From the NCBI GenBank assembly GCA_030427065.1, contig JAUHWU010000014.1, positions 1-42,506 on the forward strand: a stretch of DNA of 42,506 nucleotides, in the 5' to 3' direction. The stretch is from Gammaproteobacteria bacterium (lineage in GTDB: Bacteria; Pseudomonadota; Gammaproteobacteria; Pseudomonadales; Pseudohongiellaceae). The notes below the pieces were generated by a model. The model made no database searches. It was not told the origin of the DNA and saw nothing but the letters and a program-made list of their open reading frames with translations. Positions 8,753 through 16,619 of this stretch are shown here, piece by piece (position 1 is the stretch's first letter; each line of letters opens with the position of its first letter). Made by a program: the position numbers and the translations under genes.

Positions 8753-9362
8753 TGAGTAGTGCGTATCCCCAGGAATTTTTATAGTCTTTTTAAAGGACTT
8801 ATAACCGGATAAAGTATTAAATTCAACTGTATGAATGTAATCAAGGATTAAACACAAAAATCACAATTTATGCTTAATTCCAGTAATAAAGTAATATTTT
8901 TGGTTATATAAAAATGCTTATTCAATAAAGGCAGAAAATCTTACAGCGCTGGTATTCAAATATTTTCAGGCCCATTCTATTTATTGTTTTTATTCCTTGA
9001 ACTCTATATCACCTGTTTCAATCAATCAATTTTATCTTCAGATTCTAGTTTCACCGGGAATATCGTCTGTGGGTCAAAAAAAACTCGACACTATATTTTG
9101 CTTCGTGCTAAAAATGAAATGATTAGTTCATAAAAAAGACTAATTTTAAATAAGGGTGAGTTTTGTAGACGCTCATTTGCAGTAAAAACAATAAGTAAAA
9201 CAATAAGTAAAACCGAAATAGAGCAATAAAAACAAGCTGTGAAGGATCATGCGGCAACTAATTCAGCCTGCCAGCCTGAACCCGTCAAATCTGAAAGTAT
9301 GAATGCTTACATATTTGATAACTCAGTAAAAAATAAAAAGTCACAAAAGGGGGAAGCAAATT
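8753..9362. other. AT-rich divergent intergenic region (module A / TonB-receptor remnant)
   Basis: About 610 bases, strongly AT-rich compared with the genes around it, with no credible ORF. It lies between the ankyrin operon (leftward) and the receptor pseudogene (rightward), so it probably holds both promoters. It includes the tandem 12-bp repeat at 9185-9213. GGGGGAAG just before 9363 is the receptor's ribosome-binding site. I could not assign -35/-10 boxes reliably. Confidence 0.6.
9185..9213. repeat. Tandem 12-bp direct repeat
   Basis: The unit AAAACAATAAGT occurs twice head to tail (9185-9196, 9197-9208), followed by AAAAC. A near copy (GTAAAACAATAA) is found about 130 bases upstream of module B, near 28379. 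It could be a binding site or simple AT-rich drift. Confidence 0.6.
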
Positions 9363-9947
9363 ATGTCCAAAAAACTCACTATTCCTAAACGTGCAATGGC
9401 ACTGGCTATTGCATCAAGTCTGACGGCAGTACCCACATTTCTTTTCGCACAACAAGGCGAGCTTGAAGAGATAACAGTCACAGGATCCCGAACTTGAACA
9501 ACTGATGGCATGGCGACACCAACTCCGGTGACCAGTGGATCCACTCTCGAGCTAATGAATTTCGAACCCGGTGGCAACGTTGCATTTCGCCGTCCCGAAC
9601 TCACAGCCAATGCAACGCTCAGATATAGTGTTGGCCCATGGTCTGCGACCTGGCAGCAGCGTTATATCAGTGACGCTATCGTTAACCTGAACTGGGTTGA
9701 AGGGGTTGATGTTGACATTAATACCGTTCCCACCTATTCATTCACCAACCTGAATTTCCGCTATGACGGTGATTCCATGTTGCAGGGTGGAGAATGGTCA
9801 GCGTCGTTTGCCATCAATAATGCCTTTAACAAAAACCCGCCCATTATCCCTGGCGCCTTTAACCGGGTTGGCTCACAAACCAACTCGGGTGTCGGCTATG
9901 ATGAGTTTGGACGGCGTTATCAGCTGACTTTGGAAATGAGCTTCTAA
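9363..9947 (+). pseudogene. TonB-dependent receptor remnant (internal deletion plus in-frame stop)
   Basis: The reading frame encodes a signal peptide, then a TonB-box-like EEITVTGSRT, then an in-frame TGA (9495-9497). It continues as TTDGMATPTPVTS, the expected start of the plug domain, and then jumps directly to outer-membrane barrel sequence (FRRPELTANATLRYSVG to the end). The last residues, RYQLTLEMSF, are a typical C-terminal beta strand ending in Phe. The whole frame is about 194 codons, whereas such receptors run 700-1000 residues, so most of the plug and barrel is gone. The ribosome-binding site (GGGGGAAG) and terminator survive. The frame is intact apart from the TGA, so the deletion kept frame. 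A functional mini-protein from 9510 is very unlikely. It was presumably once the importer serving module A. Confidence 0.88.
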
Positions 9948-9964
9948 TATTCCAATTCAGATGT

Positions 9965-9993
9965 AAAAAAGCGGGCAATTCAGCCCGCTTTTT
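9965..9993 (+). terminator. Rho-independent terminator after receptor remnant
   Basis: The stem GCGGGC (9971-9976) and GCCCGC (9983-9988) has a six-base loop, is preceded by an A-run and followed by TTTTT. It begins 17 bases after the stop of the pseudogene. Confidence 0.85.
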
Positions 9994-10034
9994 GACAATG
10001 TTTTTTGTCTTAGGTATTAAGGACTTATTGCCAA

Positions 10035-10559
10035 TTATGCAGCTTTACTTTTCTCGTTACTTTTCTCATTACTTTGAGACGGCATGGTTCGATAGGTTTC
10101 AAAATATTTTTTGGCATTCAGTGTTTTAGGAATTACTTTGACTTCTCCTGGATCAAGTTTTTTTCCATTTTGTGAGGTGACGTGGGCGGGTGCCAGGGGG
10201 ACTTCGTCATATATATCAACGAATTCTATCTCACCTTTAAACTCGTCTTCCGACCATTTCTCAGCCCAGACATGTAAAGCAAGCATTACGGGCGAAAGCT
10301 CCCAGGCCTTGCGTTTTAATTTATATTCCATTCTTTTGCCATTTTCTGCAACTGGAGTCTTTTTTATGAGCTCTAGTTCAACAAAATGGGCCAGTCTCTT
10401 GGTCAGGACATTTCTCGAAATGCCGAGAGCGTGGAAAAGCTGCTCGAATCTCCGTGTTCCGCCGAAAATCATGAACTCTCTTAAAATCAGCATTGACCAT
10501 GGCTCGTTTAGAATGTCCGTGGCTTTTGAGACGTAACACTGTAATTTTTGTTCTGGCAT
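10035..10559 (-). CDS. HxlR-family transcriptional regulator
   Basis: A 174-residue winged-helix regulator of the HxlR (DUF24) family. The DNA-binding core spans roughly 8-95: EPWSMLILREF, then RRFEQLFHALGISRNVLTKRL, then a wing around KRMEYKL. C8 sits at the position of the N-terminal Cys used for thiol switching in redox- and quinone-sensing members such as YodB, CatR and HypR. The C-terminal extension of about 70 residues is longer than in small HxlR proteins and ends in a short repeat (SNEK twice, then SKAA). It is divergent from the VOC gene at 10730 with a 170-base spacer containing the small dyad ATACGGTAT, so control of that gene is plausible. In Bacillus, YodB/CatR control the VOC dioxygenase gene catE; the parallel is inference. 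Confidence 0.85.
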   Translation of the reverse strand: MPEQKLQCYVSKATDILNEPWSMLILREFMIFGGTRRFEQLFHALGISRNVLTKRLAHFVELELIKKTPVAENGKRMEYKLKRKAWELSPVMLALHVWAEKWSEDEFKGEIEFVDIYDEVPLAPAHVTSQNGKKLDPGEVKVIPKTLNAKKYFETYRTMPSQSNEKSNEKSKAA

Positions 10560-10729
10560 GGTATTGAGCCTGGATAATTTGTTTAACGATAAGTTTTGAA
10601 ATAATGAAATTGAAAAAAAGAATGTGTTAGTTGAAAGTGTTTATAATCTACATATACGGTATCTATACTACCAGACTGCAAAATTGTTTAAAGCATTGAA
10701 TAACGATGCTTGTCAATAGAGGTGTTAAC

Positions 10730-11788
10730 ATGAAAAATAATCCCTGCTCAATTCCAACCTTTTCCCGATTAAGTCGACGAGGTTTTTTGTCCCTCGGTAC
10801 GGCAGCCGGACTATGCTCACTCCCTTTCCCCAGCATTTTTGCGCAAACCTCATCAACAGGCATCAAGTTAAATAAACTGCATTGTTTTGAGATCAAGGTT
10901 GCGGATGTTGAACGCACCATAGATTTCTATCAGGGACTTCTGGGTATGAATATCATGTCAACCTTTGCCGGGCGTACCTGTCTTCAGGTGGGAGAAAGCA
11001 ACCAGTTTATGGCGGTCAGACAGATCATGCAGGGCGAAATGCCGGCGATCACCAAGCTGGGATACAGCGTACAGGATTTTGATCTTGTTACTCAACACGA
11101 AGCGCTTGTTTCGGCGGGCTTTACAGAGATACAGGCGCCAGATGTATCCACACCAGGCATTGAAAATGCCATGAGTGTCTGGGTTGCTGACAGGCAGGGA
11201 ACACCGGAGCTCCATTTTGCCGATGCCAATGGTGTCATCGTGCAGCTGGTCGATGATTCATACTGTGGTGGCAGTGGGCCGCTGGGTAATATCTGCGAAA
11301 CGGGTGAGCCTGCACCCTCGGGAGTCTTTGATTTAAACGAAATTAATCACTTCACCGCCTTTGTGAATGACGGCGCTGGCGCCAATACCTATTACCAGCA
11401 GGCTTTTGATCTCAAGGTTCAGGCCTACCAGGGACCAGGTTCACCGGTAACGGGCATTGGCGACGGCCATCAATTTGTCATGTATGCGGGGCCATTTCCT
11501 GGCCAGGGACAGGCTCCTGCCAATATTCATCATGCCAGTTTTAATATTCATGATTTTGATGAAGCCGGGATGCTCGAGAAATTAACCCAATACGGCCTAA
11601 GCGCTCGTGGTGATGGTCAAATCGGACCATTAATGCATTATGTAAGCCGACGCATGCCGGAACGCGGTGGTGTTGAAGGTGGCACCCCTGAAGTCTATTT
11701 TACCGATCCGGATGGCATTTTGATGCAGATGCAGGACGTATCCTACTGTGGTGGCGGGGGTTATCTGGGCAATGAATGCCTGTTGTAA
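10730..11788 (+). CDS. Tat-exported protein with two VOC (glyoxalase/dioxygenase-like) domains
   Basis: A 352-residue protein. The start at ATG 10730 is supported by AGAGGTG about seven bases upstream. A twin-arginine signal (SRRGFLSLGTAAG) and hydrophobic stretch run to about residue 40. Two VOC domains follow: about 45-180 (LHCFEIKVADVERTIDFYQGL) and about 200-340 (NHFTAFVNDGAGANTYYQQA). Each starts with the usual His, but the Glu expected in the last strand reads Gln (VIVQLVD and ILMQMQD), so the classic metal triad may be altered. Each domain ends with the same motif, SYCGG-x-G-x-LGN-x-C (C179/C189 and C340/C350). VOC proteins include glyoxalases, extradiol dioxygenases and resistance proteins; Tat export suggests folding with a cofactor before export. 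It is divergent from the HxlR regulator. Confidence 0.85.
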   Translation: MKNNPCSIPTFSRLSRRGFLSLGTAAGLCSLPFPSIFAQTSSTGIKLNKLHCFEIKVADVERTIDFYQGLLGMNIMSTFAGRTCLQVGESNQFMAVRQIMQGEMPAITKLGYSVQDFDLVTQHEALVSAGFTEIQAPDVSTPGIENAMSVWVADRQGTPELHFADANGVIVQLVDDSYCGGSGPLGNICETGEPAPSGVFDLNEINHFTAFVNDGAGANTYYQQAFDLKVQAYQGPGSPVTGIGDGHQFVMYAGPFPGQGQAPANIHHASFNIHDFDEAGMLEKLTQYGLSARGDGQIGPLMHYVSRRMPERGGVEGGTPEVYFTDPDGILMQMQDVSYCGGGGYLGNECLL

Positions 11789-11832
11789 AGTTCAAGACAT
11801 TGCTTATTGGCAGCTTCGTATTTTGAGACCAG

Positions 11833-12948
11833 TCATGGGGTTTTAACCTGTATCTGTGCCGCCTTACCCAACTGTTTGAGGTCAATGCTGAACATTGGCG
11901 GGAAAGATAACTGCAGTTTCTTGCCTGCCTGTTCGGTATAAGGGGCCATGCAGTACAGCACTCTTCGGGAATAATCTGCCTTGACCACAGACATACCAAA
12001 AAGGTTTTCCAGATTGGCCAGCAAAGGAGTTTCTGTGCCTCCGGATAGCCAGGGTCCGGTCAGGGATTTTGAGGTATAAAGATGATGATGCATTTGTATT
12101 TCATCAGCGGCCTGGGTTTCTGATTGGCGGTTCGTGGTTGAAATGATCAGAATGAAATGTTCCTCAAGCGGGTCAAAATATATTTTTGGTACTTCCAGTT
12201 GGCTGAAGTTTTTTCCATCGGAAATTGATGTTGGCGCAAGAAGCTCTGTCACAGAACATGAGAAACTTTCGTCCAGTGTGATGCAAGCCAGACCAAGAGC
12301 CGGTTGCTTTGCAGAAACTTTTGCGGCCCAGGCCAACATTAAATTGCCCTTGTTATCCTTGAACAGATAAGGGTCCCGCCAGGCCAGAATCGGGCCGCCT
12401 GCTTCGCCATCTTTACTGCCCAGGCAGGATGCTTCGGAGAGGTAATAACCGGTTTTCAAAATTCTTTTCCTATCCCTGACTGGACAAAGCACTACCTTGC
12501 CTAAAGAAAAACTCTTACCTCGAGGGGCGAACCCTATGGCCAGGCTCTGTATAAAAGGATGTTGATCATCACCCTGTTGCAATGCAGTGTATGCGGCTAG
12601 TTTGCCTTTACCAGCGACGTCCAGAACAGAGCCGCTCCATATGTTTCTGGCATCATGCTTGTCCGCTGCCTGACCGGGTTTCTGAAAGCAGCCTCGATCC
12701 GTCCAGTGCAGTCCCTCATCAACGGAATGGAAATGGCGGATATGGAAAGGATGCTGGTTGCGTGCGGAGGGATGAATGGTCTGGCCGTCACTCTGTGTTC
12801 TCGCAAGCGCAAGGCAGTACAGATCGAAGCCATTGTCAGATTGCCCGCACCAAGAGTCCCAGAGATAGAGATCCGGGTGCAAAATAGCACCGGAAAACTC
12901 CTTTTTACAGGGGGGAGGAATCGGGACGCTTGTTGTCATAAGAAACAA
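11833..12948 (-). CDS. GH68/clan GH-J-like beta-fructosidase-type glycoside hydrolase (uncertain N-terminus)
   Basis: The 371-codon frame shows the motif order of five-bladed beta-propeller fructosidases (GH68/GH32 type): LYLWDSW (candidate nucleophile Asp), IWSGSV, AWRDPYLF (transition-state Asp) and QLEVPKIYF (candidate acid/base Glu). Such enzymes hydrolyse or transfer fructosyl units from sucrose or fructans. The motifs are weak matches, so another clan GH-J or GH43-like activity is possible. The start is doubtful. In the same frame upstream lies ATG (12987) MANI, then TAA (12973-12975), then YDHVFALALFLMTTSVP, which looks like an interrupted signal peptide. From TTG 12948 or the ATG three codons later, most of that signal is lost. 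The gene may be a recent pseudogene or use an unusual start. It converges on the VOC gene. Confidence 0.6.
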   Translation of the reverse strand: MFLMTTSVPIPPPCKKEFSGAILHPDLYLWDSWCGQSDNGFDLYCLALARTQSDGQTIHPSARNQHPFHIRHFHSVDEGLHWTDRGCFQKPGQAADKHDARNIWSGSVLDVAGKGKLAAYTALQQGDDQHPFIQSLAIGFAPRGKSFSLGKVVLCPVRDRKRILKTGYYLSEASCLGSKDGEAGGPILAWRDPYLFKDNKGNLMLAWAAKVSAKQPALGLACITLDESFSCSVTELLAPTSISDGKNFSQLEVPKIYFDPLEEHFILIISTTNRQSETQAADEIQMHHHLYTSKSLTGPWLSGGTETPLLANLENLFGMSVVKADYSRRVLYCMAPYTEQAGKKLQLSFPPMFSIDLKQLGKAAQIQVKTP

Positions 12949-13058
12949 AGCCAGTGCGAAGACATGATCATATTAAATGTTCGCCATTATTAATGTTATC
13001 CGGATGATATCAATAATATGAACTTTACCTTGTTCTTATTCGCAGTCCCTGCCATCGC

Positions 13059-13850
13059 TCAGGGTGTCAGGGTCACTGTCACCCGCCGACTCTGCCAGTC
13101 GTCAATGCCATCAGCTTCGGCGCGTGCGTCGATCCACTTTATGTCGGTGTTCACTTCAATGCCGGCATCCTGCAACAGGCCTGCTACCTCTTCTGCTCGC
13201 CGACGCCCGGTGTTTTGAGCTTCCTGCAGCAGGGTGCCGTTGCTCAGCAGATGTGCCCCGCGAACACCGGTCACAGTCATGCGGGAAGGCTTTAGTTTTC
13301 CGGCGGTGGTGAATATCTGCTGTAGAAAACGTGGGTGGCGAAATGAAATACCCTTGTCGAAATCAAAGTAGATATCAAAGGTCTGCGGGCCTTCCGGTGG
13401 TGGCGGTTCCACTCGTGGGGTGCCTGGCGCCGGATCAAAAGCCAGCCTGCCGGCACTGGGGCCCGGTGGACGTGGATTAAAATCAATAACGTAGCGTTCA
13501 TCCACCGGCAACATGGTATTGCAGTTGGCATCCAGCTCCGGCATGGCTGTGAGATGAACATCTTCCATTACTATACCGCCGCAAATGGCCGGTTCGTCAG
13601 TAACAACACCCTCCACCAGGACCTGATGTCCAAGCAATGGGGGTTGCACCGTGGCACTCACATCACTCTGGATAGTCAGGTAGTAGGTGTCACCGTCGTA
13701 GTCACTGAGCCAGCAGGGAACGCTGACGGTATCCCGGACAATGGGGCAACTAACGAAGCTGATTCGTTCTCCGGGATCCGGTGCTGCTATCAGGCTGCCG
13801 GCGGCACTTGCAAGTGAAAGGCTGATCAGGGTTTTGATTGTTGGTTTCAT
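13059..13850 (-). CDS. OmpA-like C-terminal domain protein with exported N-terminal beta domain
   Basis: A 263-residue exported protein: signal peptide to about residue 22 (AAGSLIAA), then a beta-rich region with paired cysteines (FVSCPIVRDTVSVPCWL; GHQVLVEGVVTDEPAICGG) that could be an OB-like fold. A Pro-rich linker follows, then an OmpA-like domain (about 165-263) beginning FDIYFDFDKG and ending ARAEADGIDDWQSRRVTVTL. OmpA-like domains bind peptidoglycan, which would tether the protein at the cell wall. In this copy the usual NxxLSxxRA helix reads NTGRRRAEEVAGLL. Its ATG overlaps the stop of the upstream diheme cytochrome gene by four bases (ATGA), so the two are translationally coupled and probably work together. 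The N-terminal domain is not assigned to a known family. Confidence 0.75.
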   Translation of the reverse strand: MKPTIKTLISLSLASAAGSLIAAPDPGERISFVSCPIVRDTVSVPCWLSDYDGDTYYLTIQSDVSATVQPPLLGHQVLVEGVVTDEPAICGGIVMEDVHLTAMPELDANCNTMLPVDERYVIDFNPRPPGPSAGRLAFDPAPGTPRVEPPPPEGPQTFDIYFDFDKGISFRHPRFLQQIFTTAGKLKPSRMTVTGVRGAHLLSNGTLLQEAQNTGRRRAEEVAGLLQDAGIEVNTDIKWIDARAEADGIDDWQSRRVTVTLTP

Positions 13851-15406
13851 AGTATGCTCAGGAAATTGACCAGATCGGTTTTTTCCTGCTCCGTGTAGCG
13901 AATATTGAATCGCCTGTCATAAAAATCCACAAGCTCTCTCAGGTTGGCGGCAGACCCGTTGGAAAAGTAAGGGGCCCTGGCAGACAGACCGCGGAACTGC
14001 TGGATGACGATGGCACCTACATCCTCGCACTTGCCGGAGATCAGGGCGCGGCCAGGATCCTGGGTATAAATGGTGCGGCCGAGGAATGCATGTGGGGGCA
14101 GGTCGGCGCGGCAGCTAACCTTGAATAATGGCATTTCCGGGGCTTCCTGAGACCAGGGGCTTTCCGGGGGCTCCAGTGCCCAGGGATAGTTGGTGGTACC
14201 CAGGTCCATCCAGCCGTTGGCGGTGTCCATGCCGGTCATGTGCATGCCGTGGCAGGTAGCGCAGGTGCGTTTGATGGGATTGCCCAGCCCGACAGTATTG
14301 ATATGAGTGGCATCCTTGATCCAGAAGGTGCGGTAGAAAAAGTTATCATGACCACGCTGCACCGATTCCAGAAAGGCATTGCGTGAAGCTTCCTCTTCAC
14401 TTGAACCCTCTGGCAGATCGGCCCACTTGTTTTCCATGGGGAACACGTAGCGGGTGGTGTTATTGCCCAGAACGCCATCGCTGCCATTGGCCATGGCCTG
14501 CGGGCCAATGCCGGATGGTCCACCGGGTTCGTTTAGTGCGCCACCCCCGTTTGACCAGGCCTGCGCACCGTAGAGCTGTAATTCAAATTCCTGGATGCGC
14601 GACAATTGGGCCGGTGTTAAAGGCTGCGCCACTTCCATATGTCCGTGAGCAGCTGACTGAGCCTGTTGCTTGAGCGTAACATCCCGGGCATCGGCCATCA
14701 TGTTCATGTTGACGGGGCGTCCGGTGTCCGGGTCGAGGGTGGCCAGCATGCCAGTCTTGCCAATAAAAGGAGACACTCCGAAACTGGATGACGACACATA
14801 GCGCAGGTTAATGGCAGGACGCGGCCGGCGGTAAACAGAAATTTCATGGCGCTCTCCATCCAGGCCATATACAGGGTCGGTATTGCAGCCCGTTGGGTCG
14901 CGCACCACCTCAATATCAAATTCAGCTTCGGCATTTTTTGGTGGCCAGGGCAGGGCCACCCGGAACAGGCCGCGCTTGAGCAAAAGCGAATGGGATTCTT
15001 CTTCACCCTGTGGCAGGTTCGGGCAGTCCTTGCCGTCGATGGCAGCAAACAATGGATCGGCACCATGGGTGTCCTGCCAGCGCTGCTGGATGGTCGGCAC
15101 AGAGATGGACATGGCATCAGAGGGCTGGTGACAGGTCACACAACCACGCCCGTTGCTACCCAGAGGCTCAAAGAAAGGATGACCGTCAGTAATGATCGTG
15201 CCACTGGCATTCAACAGGCCGACACGGCCATAGTCATTGGCATATTCAATATAGGCAGGCAGTGGCCGGTCTTCACCGGGAGCCCACCACAGGTCCGACC
15301 TGCTTGCCATGGCTTGCTGGGCCGTTTGTCCATAACTGTTAAAACAGGCAGTCATGGTGAATATAACAAGCCATAAGCGATGATGATCTTTGGTTTGAAT
15401 TTTCAT
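13847..15406 (-). CDS. MauG/CCP-like diheme cytochrome c protein
   Basis: A 519-residue periplasmic protein from ATG 15406, where a signal peptide begins (MKIQTKDHHR, then LWLVIFTMTACFNSYGQ). The open frame extends 140 codons further upstream but there overlaps a real hydrolase gene, so it was not used. Two heme sites are visible: C89-V-T-C92-H93 (GRGCVTCHQ) and C382-A-T-C385-H386 (RTCATCHGMHM). The end carries the di-heme peroxidase-type motif RAPYFSNGSAANLRELVDFYDRRF. Such proteins are diheme peroxidases or MauG-type oxygen/peroxide-activating enzymes. At about 520 residues it is longer than typical CCP (about 330), with a large middle insert between the hemes. It is coupled by ATGA overlap to the OmpA-like gene downstream. 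The substrate is unknown. Confidence 0.82.
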   Translation of the reverse strand: MKIQTKDHHRLWLVIFTMTACFNSYGQTAQQAMASRSDLWWAPGEDRPLPAYIEYANDYGRVGLLNASGTIITDGHPFFEPLGSNGRGCVTCHQPSDAMSISVPTIQQRWQDTHGADPLFAAIDGKDCPNLPQGEEESHSLLLKRGLFRVALPWPPKNAEAEFDIEVVRDPTGCNTDPVYGLDGERHEISVYRRPRPAINLRYVSSSSFGVSPFIGKTGMLATLDPDTGRPVNMNMMADARDVTLKQQAQSAAHGHMEVAQPLTPAQLSRIQEFELQLYGAQAWSNGGGALNEPGGPSGIGPQAMANGSDGVLGNNTTRYVFPMENKWADLPEGSSEEEASRNAFLESVQRGHDNFFYRTFWIKDATHINTVGLGNPIKRTCATCHGMHMTGMDTANGWMDLGTTNYPWALEPPESPWSQEAPEMPLFKVSCRADLPPHAFLGRTIYTQDPGRALISGKCEDVGAIVIQQFRGLSARAPYFSNGSAANLRELVDFYDRRFNIRYTEQEKTDLVNFLSIL

Positions 15407-15506
15407 TTCGCTGAAGTTCCACTGGTTTTGAGTTGATATTAACCCCGAATCATTTTCCATGTTATGCCTATACCTGCCAATCGGTAAGTTGATATATAGA
15501 CACGCG

Positions 15507-16454
15507 TTATTCACTGGTGTCCAGCAAGCCCCTGGCTTCAAGCCATTCATAAAAGCGCACAATCCAGTCATCCACTGGAAGGTCTTGCTTGCGCATACCA
15601 AAGCCGGCACTGACCTGATCATAAATATGGATTTCTGCGGGTTTACCTGCTGATTTCCAGGCTCCAAACAGGGCCAGACAGCCATTAGTGACATTAAAAT
15701 GGTTATTGCCGACAGCAATAAATAAGGGGGGTGCCTGTTGGGGAACGACAACATCCTGTAGGGAAGGTCCGTAAAGTGAAGCAAGAAAATTTGGCATGCC
15801 TGAAGGACTTTCAGCAATCGTTGCACCGATGACTACTCCCCCTCCAGCGGAAAAGCCCATCAGGCCTACCCGGTTGGGGTCAATGCCCCAATCATTCGCT
15901 CGTTCGCGCACCAGGTTCAATGCTTGACGAGCATCTGCAATCCCCATTTCCAGTACCTCCCTGAGTGCTGGATTGTCGGGTTCCGGGTTGGCATTGCCAT
16001 TGCGGATTGTCAGTTCCTGGCGCGGCCTCGGGTTAACTGATGGTTCTGGTGCTGGTGCATTCGGGTCAGTTTGCAGGGTTCGGTATTTCAGGACAAAAGC
16101 TGCAATACCCCGGTTATTGAGCCATCGTGCTACTTTCGATCCTTCGTTATCCATTCCCAATACCCGCAGGGCCCCGCCTGGCGCAATAATCACAGCGGTG
16201 CCATTGGCACTGGGAGCTTCCGGCAAATATACCGCCAGGGACGGAGCGCTTACATTGGATACAATCCGATCACCATCGGGTGTAGTGTTGACAGTTTCCG
16301 GGAATTGCCAATTATCGGTACCAGGGGCTTGCCCTGGCCACAATAGTAATTCCTCTTGCTGGGCGAAACTTGCGTTGCCTGACAGGCAGGTGAAAAACAC
16401 AAGTACAAGGCCGCCAAGCGAACTGATTTTTCTACTGTATTTTATGTCTTGCAT
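15507..16454 (-). CDS. Exported alpha/beta-hydrolase fold protein, catalytic Asp and His apparently lost
   Basis: A 315-residue protein with a signal peptide (to about 31, ASFAQ) and an alpha/beta-hydrolase fold of the BD-FAE/xylan-esterase-like group. The oxyanion region (VIIAPGGALRVLGMDNEG) and nucleophile elbow (LMGFSAGGG) are intact. At the places where relatives have an Asp (about ...ANDD...) and the GGHGFG His, this protein reads VGNNHFNVTN and YDQVSAGFGMRKQ, so both acid and His seem to be replaced. The alignment is from memory of the family. If real, the protein is a pseudoenzyme or a decaying gene, although the frame is intact. It lies 165 bases downstream of the ceramidase-like gene and 100 bases upstream of the diheme gene, all on the minus strand. 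Binding rather than catalysis is possible. Confidence 0.8.
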   Translation of the reverse strand: MQDIKYSRKISSLGGLVLVFFTCLSGNASFAQQEELLLWPGQAPGTDNWQFPETVNTTPDGDRIVSNVSAPSLAVYLPEAPSANGTAVIIAPGGALRVLGMDNEGSKVARWLNNRGIAAFVLKYRTLQTDPNAPAPEPSVNPRPRQELTIRNGNANPEPDNPALREVLEMGIADARQALNLVRERANDWGIDPNRVGLMGFSAGGGVVIGATIAESPSGMPNFLASLYGPSLQDVVVPQQAPPLFIAVGNNHFNVTNGCLALFGAWKSAGKPAEIHIYDQVSAGFGMRKQDLPVDDWIVRFYEWLEARGLLDTSE

Positions 16455-16619
16455 TTACAGCCACTGTCTTTGGTAATGATCATCAAAGAGTCTGGTTTTG
16501 TCCGAATAAATCTGTAGCCCGAGACTCCCTTGATTTCTATTATGGCATGCCTCTGCATAGATGCATTGAGCGTTTTCGGGTGACCATTCTAAAATTCTTT
16601 ATTATTACTGAAAGAGCAT

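Noticed and set aside
15407-15826. N-terminal extension of the diheme cytochrome gene
   Set aside because: It overlaps the exported hydrolase gene at 15507-16454 in another frame; the signal peptide at 15406 marks the true start.
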